DNA from: CAYNJG01 sp965216885
Lineage (GTDB): Bacteria; Planctomycetota; Planctomycetia; Pirellulales; Pirellulaceae
Assembly: GCA_965216885.1 (NCBI GenBank)
Contig: OZ244209.1
Coordinates: 1,240,001-1,304,000 of the forward strand
DNA: 64,000 nucleotides
Direction of reading: 5' to 3'
Shown: positions 51,815 to 59,852 of the stretch, piece after piece
How the letters are laid out: every line of letters begins with the position of its first letter
How positions within the stretch are numbered: position 1 is the stretch's first letter
Position numbers and translations under genes: made by a program
Notes under the pieces: generated by a model
Told to the model about the DNA's origin: nothing
The model's database searches: none
The model's input: only the letters and a program-made list of their open reading frames with translations

Positions 51815-52975
51815 CTAACTGACGCGAATCGGCATTCGGTACCATGAGTTCTGCAGGTAGCCCTTCGCATTCCACGGAACGCGGCCCGGCATGAATCCGC
51901 CAGAGCTATCCGAGGCTCGCAGCGTCAGCTGTTTGGTGTTGGCTGTGACGTTAACCGTCGCTTTCCATAGTTGCCAACAGAACTCGGTATCATTTCCGGT
52001 CATTTCCGCGGACACCCACGATTTCCCTTTGTCAGCGGAAACCTGAACTTTGGTGATCTTGCTGCCGGGGCGACCGGTGGGTAACGCATAGCCGGTCAAT
52101 TCCAGTTCGCCCGACTTCACTTTCGCGGCGGGTTGCGGTGTGCAGATGGCGGCGTTGATGGGGTAGCGATAGATCGGGCCGGATTCTGCCCAGTCAATCG
52201 GTTCGGTCTTCTTCACAATCTTGTAGGCGGTGGCAACGTAATGGTTGGGGGATGGTCGATCGCTAATCACGACTTTGCCCAACCACTTGACGCTACGAGC
52301 ACCAATGTATCCCGGTACCAGGCTGCGTAGCGGATAGCCATGGTCTGGCGTGAGCGTTTCTCCGTTCATGGAGTTCGCCAGCAAAGGAGCTCTGGGGCCG
52401 CCCGAGACCATGGCCCGGGAAATTGGAATCGACCCACCAAAGGGAATGACTTTGCCGCTCTTGGGAATCTCATCGAGGCCCTCGAACCACACGTGTTTTG
52501 CATCGGTCGTGATCTCGGCCTGCTTCAGCACATCGGCCAGTGAGACGCCGCCCCACGTGGCGTTTCCAATTGCACCGGACTCCCACTGCACGCCGCCAAC
52601 CTTCCCTTCGCGGTTGTACTCGGCTCTGCGATTCCCGGCGCAGGTCAGGGTTGCGGTCGTGGACTTCTGTCCGAACTTGCCCAGCTCCTCCAGCGAGAGC
52701 GACAGCGGGCGGCGGACCATGCCTTCGACTCGCAAGCGGAACGAGTTGGGATTCAGTTTTGGATTGGGTGCGTGGCTGCGAACGTAGAAATGTTTCGTCG
52801 GGGTGATCCACGAGCGAACCAGCTTGGCCAGCTCGGGCTCGGCGTTGCGCGGGTCCTCGGTTCGGAAAATGAGATCCTTGGGTTGGTCCTGAGCCCACGC
52901 GTTGTCGGTCGAGAGGACTCCGCCGGCGATCATGATTCCGCCGGTGGAAAGGAGCATCTGTCGTCTTGAAATCAT
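51815..52975 (-). CDS. Tat-exported SoxC/sulfite oxidase-family molybdopterin oxidoreductase
   Basis: The 386-residue protein starts at ATG 52975 with a Tat signal (SRRQMLLSTGGIMIAGGVLS). The molybdopterin domain has VRGMV-type start (LRVEGMVRRPLSLSLEEL), the catalytic Cys in LTCAGNRRAEYN, and GAIGNATWGGVSLADVL. The C-terminal Mo-co dimerisation domain has IDWAESGPIYRYPINAAI and Trp/Ser-rich VSADKGKSWVSAEM. It likely oxidises a sulfur or related substrate in the periplasm. No cytochrome partner is adjacent. A GTG at 53014 would overlap the pfk end; the ATG is preferred. Confidence 0.93.
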   Translation of the reverse strand: MISRRQMLLSTGGIMIAGGVLSTDNAWAQDQPKDLIFRTEDPRNAEPELAKLVRSWITPTKHFYVRSHAPNPKLNPNSFRLRVEGMVRRPLSLSLEELGKFGQKSTTATLTCAGNRRAEYNREGKVGGVQWESGAIGNATWGGVSLADVLKQAEITTDAKHVWFEGLDEIPKSGKVIPFGGSIPISRAMVSGGPRAPLLANSMNGETLTPDHGYPLRSLVPGYIGARSVKWLGKVVISDRPSPNHYVATAYKIVKKTEPIDWAESGPIYRYPINAAICTPQPAAKVKSGELELTGYALPTGRPGSKITKVQVSADKGKSWVSAEMTGNDTEFCWQLWKATVNVTANTKQLTLRASDSSGGFMPGRVPWNAKGYLQNSWYRMPIRVS

Positions 52976-52998
52976 CGGTCTGTCCGTCTTGGTTTCGT

Positions 52999-54090
52999 TC
53001 AGTCGCCCAGGCACATTCCCAGATCCCGGGCGGTCTTTATCGTATCACAATCGATGGGCACCAACTTCTGGCGTTTCGTACATTCAACGAGTGGAACATA
53101 CCGTACGGTAGGTGGATCGAGGGCAACCAGAACGTTGCTTTGGCCTTCCTCCAGGGCCCTCACGGCGGCGGCTCCGAAACGGAATGAAAGCAGGCGGTCG
53201 CGAGCGGTTGGCGCTCCGCCGCGTAGCAGGTGGCCCAGTACAACGTGGCGCACACCGTTGGGGACGCGTTCGGCCAGTTGATCGGCAACAATTTTTCCCA
53301 TTCCGCCCAGCCGTTTTCGCTCGCCGTCGACGTAGCTCAGGTCGCCACCAATTGGTAACGCCCCTTCGGATACGCAGACGATGGAGAAGTTGCGTCCCCG
53401 TTCGTTTCGCTGTTTGACTTTTGCGGCAACCTTTTCGATGTCGAACGGGATTTCGGGAATGAGCGTAATGTCCGCGGACCCGGCGACTCCGCTGTACAGT
53501 GCGATCCAGCCGGCGTGTCGACCCATGACCTCCACCACCATCACTCGCTGATGCGAACTGGCCGTGCTGTGCAGTCTGCCGATGGCGTCGGTGGCGTAGG
53601 AAAAAGCGGTGTCAAATCCGAACGTGGCCACCGTGCCGACAAGATCGTTGTCGATCGTCTTGGGCACGCCCACAACATTGATGCCCAGCTTGGCCACTTC
53701 GCCGGCGATGGCCATCGAGCCGTCACCGCCAATCGCAACGACGGCGTCGATCTTTTCGTTCTGGAAGCCTTTCAGGAGTTCCGCCGACAGATCCTTTTTG
53801 ACGACATTTCCGTCCGGATCCTTGTACTCGTTGGCGAACGGATTGCCGCGGTTCGTTGTGCCGAGGATCGTGCCCCCGGTGTGGGCGATCCCCCTTACGG
53901 CGTCCAGGTCCAGCTTGATTGTGCCACCCTCGGGAAAGCGTTCAGGGTGCATTAGGCCGTCGTACCCGCAACGAATCCCGACACACTCCCAGCCACGCTG
54001 AATTGCGGCCAATGTAACGGCTCGGATAACGGCATTGAGTCCCGGAGCGTCTCCGCCCCCCGTCGTGATTGCAATCCTTTTAATGCTCAT
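52999..54090 (-). CDS. pfkA: 6-phosphofructokinase, mixed-substrate (group III) type
   Basis: The 363-residue protein has TTGGGDAPGLNAVIR at the N-terminus, GGDGS at 121-125, PKTIDND at 143-149, VMGRHAGW and GHLLRGGAP. It phosphorylates fructose 6-phosphate in glycolysis. Gly in GGDGS is an ATP-type residue, while Lys in PKTIDND is the pyrophosphate-type residue. This Gly/Lys combination defines the mixed-substrate group III, whose members can use ATP or pyrophosphate, so the donor cannot be fixed from sequence. The molybdoenzyme gene follows 23 bases after the stop. Confidence 0.95.
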   Translation of the reverse strand: MSIKRIAITTGGGDAPGLNAVIRAVTLAAIQRGWECVGIRCGYDGLMHPERFPEGGTIKLDLDAVRGIAHTGGTILGTTNRGNPFANEYKDPDGNVVKKDLSAELLKGFQNEKIDAVVAIGGDGSMAIAGEVAKLGINVVGVPKTIDNDLVGTVATFGFDTAFSYATDAIGRLHSTASSHQRVMVVEVMGRHAGWIALYSGVAGSADITLIPEIPFDIEKVAAKVKQRNERGRNFSIVCVSEGALPIGGDLSYVDGERKRLGGMGKIVADQLAERVPNGVRHVVLGHLLRGGAPTARDRLLSFRFGAAAVRALEEGQSNVLVALDPPTVRYVPLVECTKRQKLVPIDCDTIKTARDLGMCLGD

Positions 54091-54314
54091 GGACCGGAAG
54101 ATACCAGAGACGTCAAGTTTGTTGAAACCTCGGATAATCTGCCGGGGTACCGTTACACACAGCCACAGATATCTCGACTAGGATGGGCTGCAGGATCTCG
54201 CGCGTTGGGTCCACAAAAGCGTCCCAATTCCGGGTTCACTTCGACGTCGTACGGTCTGTTCACCAGCTGAGTGGATGGGACGTCTTCCTTTGGATCAGCA
54301 CTGTCCGGCACCAG

Positions 54315-55163
54315 ATGGCACTTATCGAATTACGCGACATCCGCAAGATTTATGACCTTGGCGAGGTGGAAGTGAAAGCTCTCGCGGGCGTGACGCTGGA
54401 TATTCATGCCGGCGAATATGTTTCGCTGATTGGGCAGTCCGGCAGCGGCAAGTCCACCCTGATGAATACGCTGGGTTGCCTGGATCGACCATCCAGCGGC
54501 AGCTATCAGTTGGATGGTGAAGAAGTCACGAAGTTGTCTCTGGATGGACGGGCTCGGTTGCGGAACCGCAAGATCGGATTCGTATTCCAAAGCTTCAATC
54601 TGCTGGCGCGAACGTCGGCGATCGAGAACGTGGAGCTACCGTTGCTCTACTCCCAGGGCATTTCGGCCCGGCAGCGACGTAAACGAGCCGAAGAACTACT
54701 GGAGCTGGTCGGCCTTGGTGATCGGATGGGCCACCATCCTGCGCAGCTATCCGGGGGCCAACAGCAGCGCGTTGCGGTCGCTCGATCTCTGGTGAACGAA
54801 CCTCGCATTCTGATGGCCGACGAACCAACCGGAAACCTCGATTCGAAAACCAGTGCGGAAGTCATCAAGCTCTTCCGAAAACTGAACGACGAGAATGGCA
54901 TCACACTGATCCTGGTGACGCACGATCCGGAGATCGCTCACAACGCCAAACGCACCATTCGGCTTCGCGACGGGTTGGTCGTGGAGGACACCGGTTCAAG
55001 TGTAACGCCCGGTGACGGCTCGCAGGTTCTCGCCACGGATGCGGACCAACTGGCGGCCGAACAGTCCACCGACCAGGCCGGCAATCAGTCCGACCATCAG
55101 CCGGAGCCGGGGGCCGACCCTCAGCTGGAAGCGGCCCCTGGCGACCAGGCCGAAAACGACTAA
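54315..55163 (+). CDS. MacB/LolD-type ABC transporter ATP-binding protein
   Basis: The 282-residue protein starts at ATG 54315. Walker A is GQSGSGKST, Q-loop FVFQSFNLLARTSAIENVELPLLY is typical of the MacB/LolD class, the signature is LSGGQQQR, Walker B is ILMADEPTGNLD and the His switch is LVTHD. A polar tail of about 55 residues, rich in Gln, Asp, Pro and Ala (DQLAAEQSTDQAGNQSDHQPEP), is not part of the ABC core. No permease (FtsX/MacB domain) or periplasmic adaptor is in the window, so partners must be elsewhere. A TolC-like gene follows 323 bases later. Confidence 0.93.
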   Translation: MALIELRDIRKIYDLGEVEVKALAGVTLDIHAGEYVSLIGQSGSGKSTLMNTLGCLDRPSSGSYQLDGEEVTKLSLDGRARLRNRKIGFVFQSFNLLARTSAIENVELPLLYSQGISARQRRKRAEELLELVGLGDRMGHHPAQLSGGQQQRVAVARSLVNEPRILMADEPTGNLDSKTSAEVIKLFRKLNDENGITLILVTHDPEIAHNAKRTIRLRDGLVVEDTGSSVTPGDGSQVLATDADQLAAEQSTDQAGNQSDHQPEPGADPQLEAAPGDQAEND

Positions 55164-55486
55164 TAGGTTCGCGAGCGAGCTTGACTATCGAGCTTGACTA
55201 TCGTGCTTGTCTGGCTGTCTTTGATCTCAATTGATACGTAGCAAACGCGTATCCTTCCGTACGAAGTTAGGGGCCGGTTCCCGGAAGCATACCGGTCGCG
55301 TAAGAGCTTGCGTTCGTCCGGTCCAGTCCTGTTGCGATCATTGCCGAGACCCTCGGAATTCTACCGCCACCCTATCTCCCTCAGAGCCGGTTCCACCGTC
55401 GCAAGGTGCATCGGAATGTGAGGAGTGTCCGGTAGGAGCCTGTTCTGTCTGAAATTCTGGGCGGTGGCTTCCGAACTGTTCTAGTG
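55164..55486. other. 323-base spacer between ABC ATPase and TolC-like gene
   Basis: No gene is supported. A short direct repeat (cttgactatcg, twice, near 55180-55205) lies just after the ATPase stop. No terminator or clear promoter could be read. Confidence 0.35.
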
Positions 55487-57349
55487 ATGAAAAGCTACAG
55501 AAAGACTTGCCGCATTGTTGCTGCTATCGCGCTTGTGCTTGCTGTGACAGTAGTGGCTCGCGGGCAGCGGGACCGAATCCTGATACCCAACGAACAGGGT
55601 CGATTCCAGGTTCGTGATAGTGGTGACTATCAATATGCGCCGGCGCCGCGCAACTCGGTGCCGCCGACGGTTTCGAATGCCGACGCGTTGCCGGAATGGA
55701 ATCTGGCGCTGGATGAAGCAATCCGGATTGCCTTGCAAAATACGGACGTGGTGCGCGTCCTGAGCGGGGCGGGGGCAGCGTCGAGCGGCTTGACGATTTA
55801 CTCCCCGGGTATTGCGAACGCGGGAATCGACTCGGCGCGTTCGACCTTTGATCCAACGCTCTCGATCAACAACAGCTTCCTGCGCAGTGAGACTCCCTCC
55901 GCCATCTTCGACCCGTTGGATGGGACACGCTCGATCATTACCGGGAGTCGCTCGGATCGCTATGACTTTTCGATGGGAGTGAACAAACGCATGCTCAATG
56001 GTGCCGACGCAAGTCTGGGCGTCGGGACGAATCGCAGGCGTTTTGGCAACGAGACACTGCCGTTGAATCCGCTGTCCTCATCGAATGTGGATATTTCGTA
56101 CTCGCAACCGTTGCTTCAGGGTCGCGGCGTCGATGCCAATTCCGTGCCGGTCGTGCTTGCATTCCTCGATACGGAATCATCGTACTTCCGATTGAAGAAC
56201 TCACTGCAAAACATGGTCGCAGGAGTGATTCAGGGTTACTGGGATCTGGTTCAGGCTCGCATTGAGCTATGGGTAATCCGGCAACAGATTCGTCAGGCGG
56301 AGGGCGTCGCTGAGCTGGAAGGCATGCGATTGCAGGAAGGTATCTCGAACCTTGGTCAGGCCGCGCAAACGAATGCTTCGCTGGCCAACTTTCGGGCGAA
56401 CCTGATTTCCGCCGAGGCCAGTGTGCTCAATCGAGTGGCTTCACTGCGAGGTATTCTGGGAATGCCGCCGGGCAGTGACTTTACGATTATTCCCACGACG
56501 CCGCCGATTCGCGAGAAGATTGAATTCGACTGGGACTCCCTGGTTTCGCTTGCGGAACAACGACGACCGGATCTGGTGGAACTGAAGATTGTGCTTCAGG
56601 CGGATCGGCAACGAATTCTACAGGCAGCCAACCGGGCTCAGCCGCGACTGGACGCCGTTGCCCTGTATCGTTGGAATGGCCTGGAAGGGCAGATGCCGAT
56701 TGGTGACCGACTGGAGGCCAACCCGGGCGATCACACGGACTGGTCGTTGGCGGTCAACTTCTCCGTGCCATTCACGCTGCGAGCTGAACGGGCGAACCTA
56801 CGGCAAAATGAACTGCTGCTTGCCAGCGACCGAGCGAACCTGCAGCAGGGGTTGTTGCGAGTGTCGCACTCGATTGCGAATTTGCTCCGGACGCTCGATT
56901 CGCTCTATCTGCAGAATGAAGCGTTCAAGAACGCGCGTGCCGCGGCAGAGGAAAGCCTGAATCTGCAGTTGGAGGCATTTCGTGCCGGGCGTGTGAATTT
57001 CGTCGACGTGCTGCTGGCGATCAATACATGGGCCGGTAGCGTGACGAGCGAGGCGCGGTCCATCACGCAGCTCAATACGGCGCTGGCCACGCTGGAAGTC
57101 GAAACCGGTACAATTCTCGAATCGCACGGCGTTCGCCTGTTCGAGGAACGATATTGTTCGCTGGGCCCAATGGGCAAATTCTTCGAAGGCCGAGAATATC
57201 CCGCCGCGTTCAAACCGAGTCCAAATGCGGCTCGCTACGAAGAGGGTAGCGAACCGTCGGAGAATGCGTTCAATCTTGAAGTTCCCGAAATGTCCGGTGA
57301 CTTCCGCGAGCAAATTCAACGCTTGCCACCGGAGCCCTTGTCGCCGTGA
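55487..57349 (+). CDS. TolC-family outer membrane efflux protein
   Basis: The 620-residue protein starts at ATG 55487 (or GTG 55484) with a signal peptide (CRIVAAIALVLAVTVVARGQ). The first OEP repeat begins at LDEAIRIALQNTDVVRVLSG. Helical segments continue (NSLQNMVAGVIQGYWDLVQARIELWVIRQQIRQAEGVAELEGMRLQEG), and the second OEP repeat has WDSLVSLAEQRRPDLVELKIVLQADRQRILQAANRAQPRLDAVALYRWNG. It forms the outer-membrane channel of a tripartite pump. It is longer than E. coli TolC and carries an extra C-terminal polar tail. Confidence 0.9.
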   Translation: MKSYRKTCRIVAAIALVLAVTVVARGQRDRILIPNEQGRFQVRDSGDYQYAPAPRNSVPPTVSNADALPEWNLALDEAIRIALQNTDVVRVLSGAGAASSGLTIYSPGIANAGIDSARSTFDPTLSINNSFLRSETPSAIFDPLDGTRSIITGSRSDRYDFSMGVNKRMLNGADASLGVGTNRRRFGNETLPLNPLSSSNVDISYSQPLLQGRGVDANSVPVVLAFLDTESSYFRLKNSLQNMVAGVIQGYWDLVQARIELWVIRQQIRQAEGVAELEGMRLQEGISNLGQAAQTNASLANFRANLISAEASVLNRVASLRGILGMPPGSDFTIIPTTPPIREKIEFDWDSLVSLAEQRRPDLVELKIVLQADRQRILQAANRAQPRLDAVALYRWNGLEGQMPIGDRLEANPGDHTDWSLAVNFSVPFTLRAERANLRQNELLLASDRANLQQGLLRVSHSIANLLRTLDSLYLQNEAFKNARAAAEESLNLQLEAFRAGRVNFVDVLLAINTWAGSVTSEARSITQLNTALATLEVETGTILESHGVRLFEERYCSLGPMGKFFEGREYPAAFKPSPNAARYEEGSEPSENAFNLEVPEMSGDFREQIQRLPPEPLSP

Positions 57350-57362
57350 TGGGACGTTGGTT

Positions 57363-57394
57363 GGTGTACAGGTTCGGCCGACAACCTGTACACC
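57363..57394. terminator. Perfect 12-bp inverted repeat between convergent genes
   Basis: GGTGTACAGGTT (57363-57374) and AACCTGTACACC (57383-57394) pair perfectly across an 8-base loop. It fills the 64-base gap between the stops of the TolC-like gene and the opposing metallohydrolase, the usual place of a bidirectional terminator. No T-run flanks it. Confidence 0.6.
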
Positions 57395-57413
57395 CTGGAT
57401 TCGCAGCCGACTG

Positions 57414-59666
57414 CTATTCGGATTCAGACAGGATCTCTCGGTACCTCGCTGCCGCGACATCGTAGGCGAGCTTCGCTGCAAGTCGCTCTTCCTCACGGAT
57501 GCGTCCTTTCTTCGAATCCCAGCAAACGTCAATCGCATCGATGCACCACTGCGCCGATTCCTTGCTGGCGCGAATGGGCTTTCCATCGAGTTCGACAAAG
57601 ATTGGATTTGTGTGGGCGCTGGCGAAGATGCGAATCGCCAACCAACTGGATTTGGTTGGCGTGTAGTCGAACGTGATTTCGTTGACTTTCCCGTCCGCTT
57701 CCATCAATTGCGCCTCGACCGCTTCGCCATTGACGATCAGTTCAACGGGAACGCGGCGAGAATCATCGACGCGAGCACGCTCGACGTGCCAGTAGGGTTT
57801 TTGCGTCAGAGGGCGGCCCCGAATGTCCTCGCGGGGCTTCTCCTCCAGGAACGCGGCGGCACTGACGGTGATTTTGAGTTTTTCATTACCGGCCGCAGCA
57901 AGGAAGCTCGGCCTGTCACCGTCTCCCTTTTCGCCCACCGACAGGTCGTTCACCTTGAAGTCGAAGAGATGGCCCAGCCCGTCGCTTACGTAGCTGCGGC
58001 CGTCTTTGAGTCCCATTACCCATTCATCATAGGTGAGCTTGTCGTTGAGCTTGATGTAGGAACGGCCCAATCCGACTTTGTCGTCGTAGATGCAGGGGAA
58101 GTCTGTTTCGCCACTAATGCGGCAGGTAAAGCCGCAATTGAGCGTGTGATACCAGGGGCTGAGTTCCCAGACGATCGGCGTGTCGACGGCGGAAATGAAA
58201 TCGCAGACATCATGGGCGATATCGACGACATACTCGTTGGCGCCGATACCGTCGAAGCGAGGCATTTCGAAAGTTGGCAGGGTTTCACTGGAAACCTCCA
58301 GCCCCCATCCGCTGTGCGAGAAGCCGACAACGCCACCCTGGTCCTTCCCCCATTTCAAGACGGGTAAGTCCCAGCTTGGCCACTCGTCGATTTTTGTTGT
58401 GCCCGGGTAGTCGTCTTCCGTCAGACGCAGTAGGCAGAGGTGTCCCGCATGCGAGCTGGGGAAGCCGGACACTTCCACGTCGTATCGCATGACGTTGTTC
58501 TCTTCGGAAAGTTTGTGGACCTTACCGTCAAAGAATTGCTTTTGGTGATACCAGCACGGTCCCCATGTCAGCACGCAACCTACGTTCAGATCTTCCCCAA
58601 GGATGTGTCGCATCATCGCATTGGGCAGCACGCCTTCGGTGGGGGCTTCGTAATGCGAGCATCCCGCCGCGTGAATGTGATGGTCTCCGGAATACCAGCC
58701 ACGGCTGGCCATGTGAATCCAGCGTTTCAGCCGAAACGACTCAACGTGCGGCTGGCCATCTTTGACTTCGATCTCGCGTTTCTCAATCAGGTATTCCGGC
58801 CCGCGCGAGTAGGTGACGTCGTACTTTCCGGCCGGCAACAGTAGCTCTTCGCCGTCCTCGCGATAGATCTGATCGTGGAAATAGAAGTCCGGTTCCAGTC
58901 GGCGGCCTCGCGCTGGATAGACGCGGCCCTGTTTGTCGCGGATCACGAATTCGGCCATCGCAGGTTTGCCGTCGTGATCGAGGATGCTCAGCCGCACCCG
59001 GTTCGCCGGTCGGCAATCGAACAATACAGGCAGGGCGTTGCGAAAGCCGATGTCTTGCGTACCCTGTCCGACATCAAACGCCAGTGCGGCCTCGCGTTTT
59101 CCCGCGTCACGGCTGTAAAGCTGCACGACGCGGTACTCGATCTCCAAGCCCGAGAGTGTCGGCATCATGGGACGCTGGTCAACCATTGCCATTTCCAGCC
59201 AGCGGTCGTCGACTTCCTGTTGACTGATCTTGTTGCGTGCCTTGTGAGCCCCCGTGGATCGTGAAACCAGGGGCAACGAGTTGGGGCTGCTGGCGCGGAG
59301 TTTCGCCGTGACTCCGGCGAGGTTTTGTACCTTCACCAGGAAGCTGGTCCATCCCTGCTGGACGAGCTGTTTTTGGGCCGGGCCGGCAGCAACCTTCACA
59401 CGACTCTCGGCGTTGATGTCGACCATCGCGATACATAGCGGATCGAGCACTTCCTGGATGGCGACGATCGCGTTGTCGGCCTGCTTGGCTTTGGCAAGGC
59501 GAGCGGCGACGTCTGCCGGCAAGGGCTGTCCGACGGACCGGAGCGACTTTTCGATACGCTCGACCTGCGCACGGAACGGCTGCAGTTCGACTTTCTGCGC
59601 GTGCGCGTGGAGGGCAAGTTGGGCGACAAGAATCAGGCAACTGACAACGGTAATGCGAAGTGACAT
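57414..59666 (-). CDS. Secreted CehA/McbA-type metallohydrolase
   Basis: The 750-residue protein has a signal peptide (LRITVVSCLILVAQLALHAHA). The N-terminal 290 residues are beta-rich. A PHP-like metal-binding region then begins with GDHHIHAAGCSHYEAPTEG near residue 325, giving HxH-type ligands; further His sites include VGFSHSGWG. This order matches the CehA/McbA family of metallohydrolases found in planctomycetes, named after carbaryl/phenolic-ester degraders. Substrate here is unknown. The C-terminus (KGRIREEERLAAKLAYDVAAARYREIL) is helical. Confidence 0.8.
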   Translation of the reverse strand: MSLRITVVSCLILVAQLALHAHAQKVELQPFRAQVERIEKSLRSVGQPLPADVAARLAKAKQADNAIVAIQEVLDPLCIAMVDINAESRVKVAAGPAQKQLVQQGWTSFLVKVQNLAGVTAKLRASSPNSLPLVSRSTGAHKARNKISQQEVDDRWLEMAMVDQRPMMPTLSGLEIEYRVVQLYSRDAGKREAALAFDVGQGTQDIGFRNALPVLFDCRPANRVRLSILDHDGKPAMAEFVIRDKQGRVYPARGRRLEPDFYFHDQIYREDGEELLLPAGKYDVTYSRGPEYLIEKREIEVKDGQPHVESFRLKRWIHMASRGWYSGDHHIHAAGCSHYEAPTEGVLPNAMMRHILGEDLNVGCVLTWGPCWYHQKQFFDGKVHKLSEENNVMRYDVEVSGFPSSHAGHLCLLRLTEDDYPGTTKIDEWPSWDLPVLKWGKDQGGVVGFSHSGWGLEVSSETLPTFEMPRFDGIGANEYVVDIAHDVCDFISAVDTPIVWELSPWYHTLNCGFTCRISGETDFPCIYDDKVGLGRSYIKLNDKLTYDEWVMGLKDGRSYVSDGLGHLFDFKVNDLSVGEKGDGDRPSFLAAAGNEKLKITVSAAAFLEEKPREDIRGRPLTQKPYWHVERARVDDSRRVPVELIVNGEAVEAQLMEADGKVNEITFDYTPTKSSWLAIRIFASAHTNPIFVELDGKPIRASKESAQWCIDAIDVCWDSKKGRIREEERLAAKLAYDVAAARYREILSESE

Positions 59667-59796
59667 GCTGGCTTCCCCGGTTCAGGATCGAATGTTGTCA
59701 CAAGCCTATCAGGCAACGAGACCGGTAGCCACTATCGAACGATTTATGCGAACGACGCGCTGGGGTTCCCCCCGGAGAAGGTCGTCGGCTAGTTCA

Positions 59797-59826
59797 ATAA
59801 AAAAGGGACGCAATTACGTGCCCTTT
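59797..59826 (-). terminator. Intrinsic terminator of the 5'-nucleotidase-like gene
   Basis: On the minus strand AAAGGG, a bulged C, ACG, a 6-base loop, CGT and CCCTTTTTT form a 9-bp hairpin followed by a T-run, 27 bases after the stop at 59853. Confidence 0.7.
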
Positions 59827-59852
59827 CGATGGATTTCAGACGGACGGGGCGA

